Shown here: positions 51,903-62,240 of the stretch, one piece after another
Numbering within the stretch: position 1 is the first letter of the stretch
Layout of the letters: each line of letters opens with the position of its first letter
Assembly (NCBI GenBank): GCA_020881915.1
Contig: JAJFPB010000013.1
Span: forward strand, 248,001 to 312,000
Direction of reading: 5' to 3'
Origin: Paramyrothecium sp. XJ0827
Lineage: Eukaryota; Ascomycota; Sordariomycetes; Hypocreales; Stachybotryaceae
Length of the DNA stretch: 64,000 nt
Program-made: the position numbers and the translations under genes
The notes under the pieces: model-generated
Databases searched by the model: none
Told to the model about the DNA's origin: nothing
The model's input: the letters and a program-made list of their open reading frames with translations, nothing else

Positions 51903-54900
51903 CAGTGAAGTAAATAGTGCAAAATACGGTATACGATATTTTTTCAACGCCACACTGCACTGGATTGTTTAGGAATTCGGTGCACTGCACGGTATACGGT
52001 ATTCCACTATATTTAAGCAATATCGTATCGTAATATCATATCGCACGGCGTGCGAAGAGCCGCATGGCCTAAGCATAAAACTAACCAAATTGAGTAAGGT
52101 TGAGGCTCAAGATAGTCTCACGGACCCTAACAAGATGAAGCCATTCACAGCCAACATATAAGATTATACTATTGCCAGATAGCGAGAACGCTCGGGAAAA
52201 CGTTTTCCTAGACCTCGCTCGCGTATGTTAAGGGTTTACTTAAGCTACATAATTGACTAATTTAACGTCACTCCTATTGCTTAGGTGTGAGAATGAAGTA
52301 GGTAGATCTAGAGGTCAAAAGAAAACTTCACAGATTCGAGCATTATGAGTTTGAATTGTTTGCATACTATCTATTGCTCGTAATATCAGGTATAATGTTA
52401 GAAGACCCCTGCTGTTCCTCTTCTCCAATGATAGCTGTATCCAAGACAAGCTCAACGTCGTCAACCCAAGCCAATTTGTGAGTCTTCGACCAGGACTTTA
52501 TGCACTCAATTGCCTCAATTATATCAATCCCTAACCTGTTCCTGCGATCTTGGAGGGTGATTTTTGTATCAGAGAAGAGACGTTCTGGCTCAGCAGACAT
52601 CGCAGGAATTGACAAAAGATCGAGCGCCATTTTGGAAAGGTTTGGATAGAGCGTTTGTTGTGTATCCTCAAGCCACCACCTTCGTACATCCTTGACTTTG
52701 ATTCTTGGGGCTGATATATAGTTCTGATACTCGTCAAATAGGGTAGGAAGCTCGGGATCCTCATGTTCGTCTTCCCATGCAAGAAACGAGTTCTTCACTA
52801 GTGGCTTTTCAACCAAGGACTGGGTCGACGACTCCGCTGACTTGGCGACTGGTGCGTAACGAGACTTCCAGAGATCTTCTACGGCAGTCTTATTGCTCTC
52901 AATCCACTCAGGATGTTCCTCCCAGGCGGTGTCAAAGTAGTGCCACTTTCGATGAGGGCTGAGGACAATAGCTGCAACATAAGCAGGTGACCGCTCTGTA
53001 AGAGTGTAATATGCGTCGAGTTTCGCCCATCCAGCATCAATACAAGGCGTCATAAAAGCGTCATCTGCGTACTCGATTCGTGCAGCCTCAAATTCGCTAA
53101 GCAGGAAGTCCATTATGGGTAGCGTTCGATCGATTGTATGCGCGTGACCTTCTGCAGCCTTGGTGGCATCGGTGAATGACTTGAGGAAGTTGCAAATTTT
53201 TTTTTCAGCTCAGCCCAGTCTTGTTCGGAAACTAGAAACTATTAGTGTTGTCCTCTCAATTGGATATATAGCATACGCGAATCAAGCTTAAGGTCCTTCT
53301 CCTTTGAGCAATAGTAATCAATTTGATCTGCGAGCTCAATGGCTCTCTCAATCATGTAGTACTTTGAGTTCCATCTTGTATCGTTGTCACGAAGAAGACC
53401 CTTTTTCTCACTGATCTCCTTAAACCTCTGTATCCGTTGTGGACTACATCGGATAAAGACAACGATGTTGTGGAGCTTGCCAAGAGGACCAGCCTTCCTC
53501 CACTTCAATATATCAGCGTCTGAAGGCTTGATATATTCGCTCGTAGTGTCCTTTTTAACCTGGTTTTTCGTAGGGGCTTCGTCGGGTGCGGTTTTTGGGA
53601 ACATAAACGCATGAGCCGCTAGATTGATGGTATGACCGTTACAACGAAGGCGGTGATGTTTCGCGTCGTATATGATATTGTGCCTCTCGTTCAACACTAT
53701 TAATCATTAGTATTATTCTCTCAATAAGTTGATAGAGGCATGCATTTCTGTAGAGAATTCATCAACGTATCATTCGAGTCTGCATTGTCTGAAACAAAGT
53801 ATCCAATCTGGGTGACAATTCCGTAGTCCTCGACGACATTCATCACAATATGGGCCTGATTCTCTCCTGAATGCTTGCCGTGTACCTCTCGTAAAGCGAC
53901 ACAATATGAAACCAGCTCGCCGTTGCTATCAATGAAGTGTGCAACAATACCAAGGATACCAAGCTTATTTGGAGAGGACCATATATCGACGGTGAAGTGT
54001 ATTCTCGAGATAGCTGATTGGAGAACTTGTCGTATACGTCGCTTTTGCGTCTCAAACGTTCGCATCACCCACTCGCGAATCGTTTGATGTGATGTAGGTA
54101 AAATCGAGAGGACTCCAGGATTGAGGAATTTGAGCAAGCTAAAAGGGCATAAGATTAGTATATGAACCATTAATATTAAGTGTATTAGAGCACTTACGCT
54201 CGAAAGCTTTCTCTTGTTGCTATACGAAGAAGTGCAATCCCGCAGTCTGCAATCCACTCTACATACAGTTGCTCAAACTTATCAGCGTCAAGATCTGTCG
54301 TTTCGTCATCGTGTCGACGGCGTTTGAGGGGATTCGTGTTCTGAGACATCCGTGAGAAGGCTTCCTCAAGGTGATTCCTTGTTTTAGCAGCCCTTTCTTC
54401 ATTAGGCGTTAATATATCGAGAGTAGTGTGAGATTTAAGGTGCTTGTAGATGTGTGCCGTGCCTCCATTTTCGAGATATTCGGCAGGCTTCCCTTTACAG
54501 TACTTGCAACGCCATATAATCTGACCTTCCGTATTACGGACGATCTGATTCCTTCCGAAGGGCGTATGATCCCATATCTTCGACGTACGCTTCTTCTTCT
54601 TAAATTGAGAGGTTAACAACGGCGAAATAGATGTCTCTCCGACATCAGAATCTCCGTTGTCGCTGATAACCGACGAACCAGGGGCTAGGGAAGTCTGGGA
54701 TGATGTAGCCGTGAAGGAAGCGCTAATGCCTGAGCGCTGAGAAGCCATTATTTCGTAGGATAAGACTTGTTGAGGAAGTAGGGAAAAGTTCAGGAGCTGA
54801 CACGCTTCATGTCAGGGGCATAGGCCTTATTCGTCCAGAAGCATGCTTGGAAACCAACAAATTGATTGCATTGAAGAAAAGAAGAACTGAAAGCTCTCGG

Positions 54901-55268
54901 AGAGCTGGCGAGCTTGTTACATACTCACTCAAACACTCAGGAGTTTGTGACGAGGCCTTTATTTGGTGGCGTTATTACTATCGGCAATCAACCGAGTGCA
55001 GATCAACCAGGTTACACTTCGTTAGTAAAAAGTCCTGTAAATTGGGATCTTCATAATGCTTCATATATGGGGAGAATCCTCGTACTACTCGTATTACATA
55101 GTACTTGCACTATATTTGATATCATATTTATACGATATTTGAACGACCATGCACTGTATTGCACGGTTTCCGGTGTTGCTTGCACTGCACGGTATTTTTA
55201 TACCGTGCAGGCAATACGATATTGAATATGATATTGTCTTATTTACGGCCACACTATTTACTTCACTG
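51903..55268 (-). mobile_element. hAT transposon, complete (3.37 kb)
   Basis: Perfect 17-bp terminal repeats, CAGTGAAGTAAATAGTG at 51903 and inverted at 55268. A perfect 8-bp target duplication TCGAACGA (51895-51902 and 55269-55276) matches the uninterrupted sequence in piggyBac copy 2. Subterminal regions on both sides carry GCACGGTATA-type motifs. It encodes one minus-strand transposase. Confidence 0.95.
52367..54748 (-). CDS. hAT transposase with BED zinc finger and hATC dimerisation domain
   Basis: Transposase of the hAT superfamily. Exon 1 (from 54748, MASQRSGISASFTA) holds a BED-type finger (IWRCKYCKGKPAEY through HIYKHLKSH). An intron with GTAAGT donor and TTTTAG acceptor (about 54138-54198) joins GIALLRIATRESFRA to LLKFLNPGVLS. 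The catalytic domain follows (HFTVDIWSSPNKLGILGIVAHF, YFVSDNADSNDTL). A second junction near 53700-53740 lacks an ordinary GT donor; a GC-AG intron would keep frame into LNERHNIIYDAKHHRLRCNGH. A third intron (about 53226-53275) leads to the last exon, with the hATC block YPNLSKMALDLLSIPAMSAEPERLFS-type residues, ending at 52367. No internal stops were found outside the introns, so it may be functional if the second intron is real. Confidence 0.82.
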
Positions 55269-55498
55269 TCGAACGATGGGTTGACTATACGAATAGCCCT
55301 GCAAACAGCCCAATATCCGAGCCGGCCGAAGGGAGCCGCCAAAGTCAGTGGAAACCGACGTCTGTTGCAGAGATATATATATGGATAGGAATTCTTATAT
55401 ATATGACTCTACATAAGGAAAAACGTCATGAGGACTACTGGAGGGCTCCAACAGACGATGATCCATTTGTCCCTCTCCACCCGATAGTTCAGTTCATG

Positions 55499-58400
55499 CA
55501 GGGTTGAAAGCCACTCCACTCAATCCACTCGCTGCTCGAGTGGAGTGGGTAGATCATAATCCACTGAATACCTCAGTATAGTGGATCCACTGGAAGCCGT
55601 CGTGGATTAGGGTGGATTAGGGTGGATTGGGTGGATTGGCAAGTGCCTCTATTCACGATGGTGAAGCTATTCTCGAAGGCTTTGCCCACCTAAGCGCCCA
55701 GTTTCAACTTCCAGAAGCTCCAAGTGAGCCTATCTCCAACTGGCTTCCATCTCGTCTTGAGCGCTCGCCGCCTGAGTTAGCCACTGTGTTGCCCACCCTT
55801 CAAGCTGCTGATCTGACATCTGACCCAATTCGACGTTGACTTTTTCTTCTTGTACCGAGATAAAGACGGGATCCAAATCGTGAATAATACCCGCCCTCAG
55901 CCATGAACGCAATACCTGGCACATCCCGATAATCTGGGCTTCAAGTTGGTGGCGCAGAGGGTTCACCATCCGGCCTGATGCTGAGAAGAGTCGCTCACAT
56001 TCTGCAGACATGGGTTGTATTGTGAGAAAATCAAGCGCCATTCGCGATAAGTTTGAATACTTGAATCGCTTTTCGTGCCAGTAAGCGAGAGGATCGTCGA
56101 TTGAGCCATCGCCGCTTTCGCAGTGCGTAACCCAATGGAGGTATTCGTCCTCGCCTGGCGTGAGGCCATCGTGACCTGCTTCTGGCGCTATGTAGCGGTT
56201 TCGTTGAAGGTATTCCTGGAATGGATTGTCTGAAGTCTTCTGCTTCTTAGGAACTGGCTCAACGGCTGATAGGCTCTCTCCGGGCAAAGTGGCCTCCCGA
56301 TACTCAAAACGCCACACGTCGTGAACAATTCTTTTCGCCTCGTCAATCCACTCGGGGTGGTCATTCCAGTTGCGTTCAAACCATTTCCACCGGTATGCTG
56401 GATGGAGCGCCAGTCCAGCATAGTAGATGGGCGTCTCGCTCAATATCTCGTAGTACTCATTCAGCTTCTGCCAGCCCAAATTGATGTTGATCCTGAAGTG
56501 TTCAGGATCAGGGAAGTCCTTAGCGATATCCTTGAAGCGTTCAAGCTGCTCAAGAAGGAATTCAAATCCTTGAATCACGTCCCAAATATTGCCATAAGAC
56601 CCAGTCCACCCACGCTTCCGCTTGCGGATCTGGCCGTCGCCTTCGAGCATTTTGACCGTAGCTTCATAGTAGCTTAGGATCTGCGCAAATATTTCGACCA
56701 CCTCCCAGTCCTTGTCGGATAGCTGGTTTTCTGGCTGGCAAATAAAAGGCAACACGAGTGACTTCTTAGGACCGCCCTTTTTGGTCTTGTTTTGCTGTTC
56801 GAACTCGATTCGATAGTGGGCAATTAATCGCTCGATATAGTCGCGAAGCAGTAGGGCTCGTCGTATCATATACAATTGCGACAGCCATCTGGTATCGTTG
56901 TCCAAAATAACATCCAACGGCTTTCTGGCGTTGAGTTTGGGGTCAGACGACTTGGCGAAGGCTTCATGTTGGATGCTGCGCAGCATGTTTGTCAACAAGT
57001 CCGATCTGTGGATAGCCACCACGAGATTATGCAATTTGCCTGCTGGTCCCTTCTTGCGCCAAATCAAGTGTTCTGCTTCAGTAACAGGCTCTGCCCTGAT
57101 ATCCGCCGCTGAAAAGCATCAGCATCGTGGCCAAATAGAATGGCTTTGGCAGAGAGGTTCAAAGTATGCCCAAAACAGCGCCCTCGCCTGCGGGACCCTA
57201 CAAAGCCGAGCTCTCCACCAATAATCTCCATAGCGGTATCATTGTTTTTCGCATTGTCAAGCGTGAAATAGCCATCTTGTCTTGGATCTGATACGATTCA
57301 ATTACGTCGAGGATTTCAGCGGCGATATTAGGCCCTGTGTGCCTGGCGCTGACTTCAGGGAGCCCAAGCGTAATCTTACAAGGCTTGTTGTTTTCGTCCC
57401 TAAAGAAGCAACAGATACCATATAAGGCGTGTCGGTTTCCAGACCGCCAGCCGTCGAAAGAGATGTGGACAAGGCCGGGCGCCTTGCACAAGACCTCAAT
57501 CACCTTGTGCTTGTGTTGTTCGAACGCGACGACGATCTTTTCTCGAACCGTCGTATGGGTAATATTGGCCTTACGTGCTGAAACTGACGGGTTCAAGTAA
57601 TCGAAGATAGCTTGGAGTTCTGCTTCTTCAGCAACAGAAAAAGCGTGATTCTTGGCCACGATCCAGTTGACCAGAAGCCTCCGGAAGTGTTCCTTGTCGA
57701 AGCGCTTGATAAAGCCATTCGCAATTGCTTGTTCCCGGGGTCGTGTAGATTAAGTTTCATGGATTCCGCGAGAGTCTGTTGCCCCGTAGACTTCCCGCTC
57801 TTAGAATTCGCCTTCCTCTCAGCAGTTCCTTTGGTCCTGCCAGGCGGAGCGCGAATCCCGTGGTCATTGAACAGATGATTGTACGCGTTGTGAATGCCAT
57901 CAGCTTCGAAATGACGTGGGTGTAGGGCATTCTTGCGAATGCACGCTTGGCAAACCCATCTGCGGTCGCCTTCCTTTTGGATGTCATAACCAAAATGCCA
58001 GGCCCAACAACGCGTTTCTCTAGCTCGCTCAGAGGATGCCCAGCCCGGGAAATGCCTCCAGAGCGTACATTCGTACTGGTCATCGCTTGCAGAACGGGTC
58101 GTGGATGTCGAGAGAGGGGTCGGAATTGAACGGGGAGGATAGGGCGTCGGACAGGGCGTCGATTCGGGGGCCGACCCGAAACCGCTGTCGGAAACATCGA
58201 CCCAAGAATCAGGCGAGGCCATGGTAAAAAGATGGCTTGGTCATGTCGATAGCATGGTGGCAGTCAAAGGTCAGCAGGTTGTCGAGGAGCGCAACCAACG
58301 CGTCCAACGCGACGAGGTGCCACATTATTCCCGCGTCTTGCAAATGTTTTGGGTACTTCCTGCTCAAGGCAAGTCGTGAGTGTCGTAAAGGGGCTGACTT

Positions 58401-59012
58401 GGGTAAGTCCCTCTCCAGTACGTACTGACGCAGTAAATGTAACTCGCAATTGTTCGCGTAGTGTTGAGATAATGAAGACTCTGAACGCGTTTTTCGAATC
58501 GCCTCGCAGAAGTTTATTGAATAGTATAGATTTCGAACCATGAATCCAAAACGAGGATGGTCGAGGTACACGAAATACTATTTTGGAACTGAACAACATA
58601 CGAATATCAAATGCCGTCACGATGATGTAGGATTCCATGAACAATTCTTAAGTGTACAAGTCGAGATTTATATCATTTGAATGACACCAGCCAGAATATT
58701 CGAATAGTGCCTCCTTTTATTTGCATATTCCAAAGCTGCGCTGCCTAGAAGCTTCATGATGTTTTCGATGTAGGGTAGAATAATTGCTGCGGCGGTGGGG
58801 GGCATCAGTCACTGTTAGTCCTTCTACCGAAATATATGGGCGCCCCCTAACTGCTCCACTTCCAATCCACCCAGTCCACCCACCCAACTCCACGAGATCG
58901 TCTGGTGGATTCAGTGGATTAGCCAATCCACTAGAATTTTGGCAGTGGAGTGGACAGTGGAATCCACGAGTGGATCCACTACGTGGATTGAGTGGAGTGG
59001 CTTTCAACCCTG
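55499..59012 (-). mobile_element. Second hAT transposon, complete ends (3.5 kb) but mismatched flanks
   Basis: Perfect 30-bp terminal repeats start CAGGGTTGAAAGCCACTCCA at 55499 and, inverted, end at 59012. Subterminal regions are packed with GTGGATT/AATCCAC motifs. The 8-bp flanks differ (AGTTCATG left, TGGACGAC right) and belong to different sequences: piggyBac copy 3 on the left and a gene relic on the right. Confidence 0.87.
55730..58222 (-). pseudogene. hAT transposase, frameshifted
   Basis: It starts at 58222 (MASPDSWVDVSDSGFGS) with a BED-like finger (RWVCQACIRKNALH, HNAYNHLFNDHGI). A frameshift follows near 57735 (after HDPGNKQLRMA), a second near 57255 (in LTMRKTM) and a third near 57100. 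Between them are the catalytic block (GLVHISFDGWRSGNRHALYG) and HTLNLSAKAILFG. The long last part (57067-55730) is open, with LDNDTRWLSQLYM and the hATC dimerisation block YSNLSRMALDFLTIQPMSAE, CERLFS. Three frameshifts make it inactive, although its terminal repeats are perfect and could still be mobilised by another copy. Confidence 0.82.
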
Positions 59013-59300
59013 TGGACGACAGCCACGCCTCCCCATTACTGCAGACCCAGCAGGATGCCGGTGTGGTTGATGCTCTGGAGCTTGCTCGTGACAGTTCCGA
59101 CGGAGTGCAGATCCCGTCGTCAGCAAGATACTGGAACAGGCTCTGTCGCACATATGGGCCAAGATTCAAGCACACCCGAAATCCTATATCATGACGAGGA
59201 ATGAATTTGCTATCTTCAACTTCTTCCAACACCGCTTCACTGGCAACACAATCGCCACGATGGCGCGCAAGCGATACTGGGACTGTACGCGGGCTTGAAA
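59013..59300 (+). pseudogene. C-terminal relic of a fungal protein
   Basis: From about 59107 a plus-strand frame reads VSKILEQALSHIWAKIQAHP, then YIMTRNEFAIFNFFQHRF and ARKRYWD before a stop at about 59300. This is the compact helical C-terminus of a larger protein family I recognise only as a recurrent fungal type. The upstream part is lost at the hAT boundary. Confidence 0.45.
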
Positions 59301-59307
59301 TAGCGAC

Positions 59308-59715
59308 ATGGAGGAAGGACAACTTACCAGAGAACGGCGTCCCGCGAACACAAAAGACATTGGGCTCAACACTGAACACAACCCAGCCCATATCCTCCTT
59401 ACATACTGTGCAACCTGCCGTGTTACCTGGCTCGTGGGAGAGAAAGGCCTAGATGTTGCGACCAAGCACCCAACGCACGATACCCTTGAACACATATATA
59501 CAGGGACAAGTCGTTCGATTATGGTTTTTGTCGATGGTGCTTGCCCATCAAACGGGCCAGCTGCTCTCCTGGCCTCAGTTGGTGTTTATTTTGGGCCAAA
59601 CTCACCGAAGAACAGTTCTCGCATCATAGATACAAATAACCCAACGAACCAGCTTGCAGGAATAGTAGCAGCATTGGAGGCTATGTGCATGGTCCGCTGG
59701 ATAATGGTAGATTAA
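59308..59715 (+). pseudogene. RNase H-like protein relic, truncated
   Basis: 135 residues. A leader with LTYCATCRVTWLVGEKGLD is followed by an RNase H type-1 start, MVFVDGACPSNGPAA, with the first catalytic Asp, then GVYFGPNSPKN. The helix that normally has the catalytic Glu reads NQLAGIVAALEAM, with Gly where Glu is expected. The frame stops at 59715, before the later catalytic Asp residues. It is therefore truncated and probably inactive. Confidence 0.7.
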
Positions 59716-59866
59716 TGCCACTGATCACATCATCAGTTCGGGGCCATGCCAAGGTAATTAAGCTGCTTCTTGAGGAGGGAAACGAATCTACTATTGCGGA
59801 TATGACAGATTAATATCATTGGTTTCATTAGCCCACGGCCATGGCCAGGTAATCAAGCGGAACCAA
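59716..59866 (+). pseudogene. Ankyrin-repeat relic (one to two repeats)
   Basis: The plus strand reads TPLITSSVRGHAKVIKLLLEE-type ankyrin residues at about 59717-59775. After stops and a shift it reads SLVSLAHGHGQVIK at about 59820-59862. Both match the TPLxxAxxxGHxxVVKLLL pattern but in different frames, so this is a decayed fragment. Confidence 0.6.
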
Positions 59867-61082
59867 TCAAATCCTTCCAACGCTCCAGTCAGCTTCAACT
59901 GGTGGTGGGTCTTGATACCAAGTTTCCTCCTCATATTGTGGAAAGTGCTGGAGATAATGCTCTGGTTGTGGAAAATGTCGCTTAGAATATGGTACAGTAA
60001 TCACCAAGCTTGGGTGACACTGGATCAACGGCTGACAGTGCTCCGCCCATGAGACGTTGTGAAGGCTATACGTAGCGGCTTGGGTTGTGTGATAGGTGTA
60101 ATACCCCTCCTGTGTAGGTGGATTCCGAATGATGAACTTGGATGAAATTGTGCCAGGGCTACTCTGTATGGAAGTAGAGAGGCACAGTTCAGAGTACGGT
60201 ACTTCAATGTGCCCTAGCTTCATATAGTGGCATGATGTCCGGTATGCTTGTTGTACCGAATGGGGGCGCATCGTTAGGATCGCAGGATTATTCTGATCCG
60301 TGACATGTAAGAGGTGATGGTTTATACTCGAGGTATGTTGCAGCGTTGAAAGAGCCTGCTGTCGTCTCTCAATAGGCGGATCACTAGCCGACTTATAAAT
60401 GTCTGCAGCCATATGCATGACCGGCTGTGACTGCATCGCAGCTTGAGACCACAGCAGGCTTGCTGCTACGGGAGTGGGCAGGGACTCTCCACCATCAAAA
60501 CCAGACGAGCAATCGAGAACCTCGTGATATTGCGCTCCATGCTGGTGGAGTCTTAATTGTGGCTTGGACTTGGCGGTTTTTCGGTGGAAACTTCACATTG
60601 TTAGACTCCGTCATCTCACAATATTGGGTTTCACAAGACCTCTTCAAGCACCCTTCAGGACTGCATTTATAAGGGCATTTTCTTGCGTGAATCCGCCGAT
60701 GCCGGGCAATACTGGAGGACTTTACAACGTTAGAAACAACCACTGAAGCGTAGGGCCGGCCAACAACATCTGAGAAACGTTTTCCACAGCCTACGTGCTG
60801 GCATTGATAAGGTCTGTCGCCAGTATGTGTTCGAATGTGGACAGTCAGTGCAGTGCGCTGGATGAAGCTCTTGCCGCATCCTGGCACAGTACACGAATAA
60901 GGTCGCTCGTTTGTATGTATTCGGTAATGCCTTTGAATGTCTGATTTGCGGCTGAAGCTCTATATCAGGAGTCAGCGGGGTGGGCTTCCACTAACAGGTA
61001 GCTTTACCTTATTGCAAGACTGCCAATCGCACTGGAAACGGCCAGTATTGACGTTATTTTCTACAAGTCCATGTAGTGTCAT
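59867..61082 (-). CDS. C2H2 zinc-finger transcription factor
   Basis: Nuclear DNA-binding protein, targets unknown. Four exons: 61082-61008, 60959-60768, 60719-60640 and 60590-59867. The introns of 48, 48 and 49 nt are in phase and give 356 residues. Fingers in order: FQCDWQSCNKSFSRKSDIQR-H-H; YSCTVPGCGKSFIQRTALTV-H-H; YQCQHVGCGKRFSD joined by splicing to SSSIARHRRIH; and a fourth, YKCSPEGCLK joined to SFHRKTAKSK, whose histidines are shifted or partly lost. The tail (from MQSQPVMHMAAD) is rich in His, Pro, Tyr and Gln and resembles an activation region. The second intron lacks a strong donor (GTTGTT). It is the only apparently intact host gene to the right of 51.4 kb. Confidence 0.83.
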
Positions 61083-61499
61083 GCTGCTCTTTTGACACAA
61101 GCAGCAGAGTTGGATAATGCCGGTGCTTAGGCGAATCAAATAGGGCTATGTTGTGGGGAAAACAATGAAGCAACTACTCAGAGTTTGATCATAGGGTGAA
61201 CTGCGCTTAATGATCATCAATTACTGCAAGCCCTAGAGATACCTTGATGTTTTCGTCGCATTTGGCACAGAAGAGTGAGGAAGAGCGGGTCATGTTGCGA
61301 AAGCATGATGCCGCTGAGGAAAAGGGGTCGTATTGTGCCTGAGAAGACGGAGCACTGACCCCTCTGAAAAGTTGCTGTCTTAGCCACAACATAAGGACCT
61401 CTTGCTTTTGCGATGCTCGGCTTTTGTCTCTGATGCATAACCAGTTCGGCAGGCAAGATCATAAGGCTCGAGGGCCTGTTTCCCATCTCCCTACCGGAA
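61083..61499. other. Upstream region of the C2H2 gene; no gene recognised
   Basis: It should hold the promoter of the minus-strand zinc-finger gene. No further coding signal is supported. Confidence 0.35.
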
Positions 61500-61996
61500 A
61501 TCCATGGTTATTTGTGGTCAACTGCCCGGCCAGAGGTGGCCATCCTTCCCGGAAGCTACCTCTAGTTCTAGCAAGCCGCTTGGACCGCCTCGTGAGGCAA
61601 TGCCTCTCGTCTCTTCGTTCCGTAAGCATCTTCCTTCTGTGCCCTCCTCGACTCCACAACATCCTCCAAAACATTCTCTGAACTTGTTTCTTCCAAATTG
61701 GCAGGTCTTGGTGAATTAGCGCCTACATGATTCGATTCTGATGTGTCAATTTCCGAGGCCGGCTGCACAGGCGCCGCAGATCCGTCAGGTTCTACAGTAT
61801 CCAATGGTGCAGCAAATTGCCCGTGAACTATGAGACCGAATTTGTCAAAACCAAAACCAGCGGGGAAATTGATCGGCGGCGCCTCGTCTGGGAGGCCTTG
61901 CGCAAGTTGTCTAGATCCTCTTGTTTGATGGAATTGGGAGCCGAGCGCGGCAGAACCAGGCAATCCCTTGACCAGCTGAACGGACACGCTGATTTC

Positions 61997-62000
<4 letters not shown>

Positions 62001-62040
<40 letters not shown>
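62001..62040. repeat. (TG)n microsatellite
   Basis: About twenty TG units in a row, at the end of the 145-bp insertion. Confidence 0.95.
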
Positions 62041-62041
<1 letters not shown>

Positions 62042-62145
62042 AGACGCCTTGGGGGCGGCCAAGCGGCCGCCATGCCTGTGGGCATATCGGGCGTGCTACG
62101 CTATAGCTAACTAATGAAAGGTAATTACATGTAGCATTCACTCAA
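62001..62145 (-). mobile_element. 145-bp insertion with 11-bp target duplication and (TG)n end (short retroposon-like)
   Basis: It is flanked by identical 11-bp direct repeats TGATTTCAGGG (61990-62000 and 62146-62156). The paralogue at 27.9 kb has a single related copy (GGTTTCAGGG). One end is a (TG)n run of about 40 bp, which in the minus orientation is a 3' (CA)n tail; the body is a GC-rich 100-bp sequence. This is the structure of a SINE-like retroposon, but no clear polymerase III B box was seen. Confidence 0.6.
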
Positions 62146-62240
62146 TGATTTCAGGGGGGTTGTTGGGTAGAAGGATCGGTCCTGCTAACGCCAGAGAGCA
62201 GGTGGACGCGGAAGACTGGGAGATGTTGGGCCACTCACTA

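Larger units (their letters stand above)
51485..55498 (+). mobile_element. piggyBac-like transposon, copy 3: 5' part only, split by a hAT
   Basis: The 5' terminal repeat starts CCCCTTAGCAGTGGAGAGGC at 51485, preceded by AT. It is nearly identical to the 5' end of copy 2 (inverted at 20355). The left piece runs to 51902, is interrupted by a hAT with an 8-bp duplication, resumes at 55269 and ends at 55498, where another hAT begins. The 3' two thirds are missing. Confidence 0.87.
51648..55498 (+). pseudogene. piggyBac-like transposase, N-terminal fragment
   Basis: The leader is identical in most positions to copy 2 (MDEDNSAVAAGPTVGP), reaching LFLPKSTVER at 51902. After the hAT the frame continues with RWVDYTNSPAN, SEIYIWIG-like residues (VAEIYIWIGILIYM) and HPIVQFM. 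No catalytic Asp is retained because the next hAT abuts HPIVQFM at 55498. Non-functional. Confidence 0.85.
61500..62240 (-). pseudogene. Decayed paralogue of the Myb-like gene's N-terminal part
   Basis: On the minus strand, 62240-62157 resembles the segment encoding SSASPCSPALAGPIILLNTP of the gene at 26.8-28.1 kb. After a 145-bp insertion the similarity resumes as SVSVQLVKGLPGSAALGSQF (compare SVSMELVNGLPDSIALGSQY). The remainder is Ser/Pro-rich without recognisable domain, and no Myb domain is found here. The insertion and drift make it a pseudogene. Confidence 0.65.

Noticed and set aside
55499..59012. Simple single insertion of the second hAT into piggyBac copy 3
   Set aside because: The right flank does not continue the piggyBac sequence and the 8-bp flanks do not match.
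61568..62085. Open frame with a His-Thr repeat
   Set aside because: The HTHTHT stretch is the (TG)n microsatellite of a 145-bp insertion, not a coding repeat.
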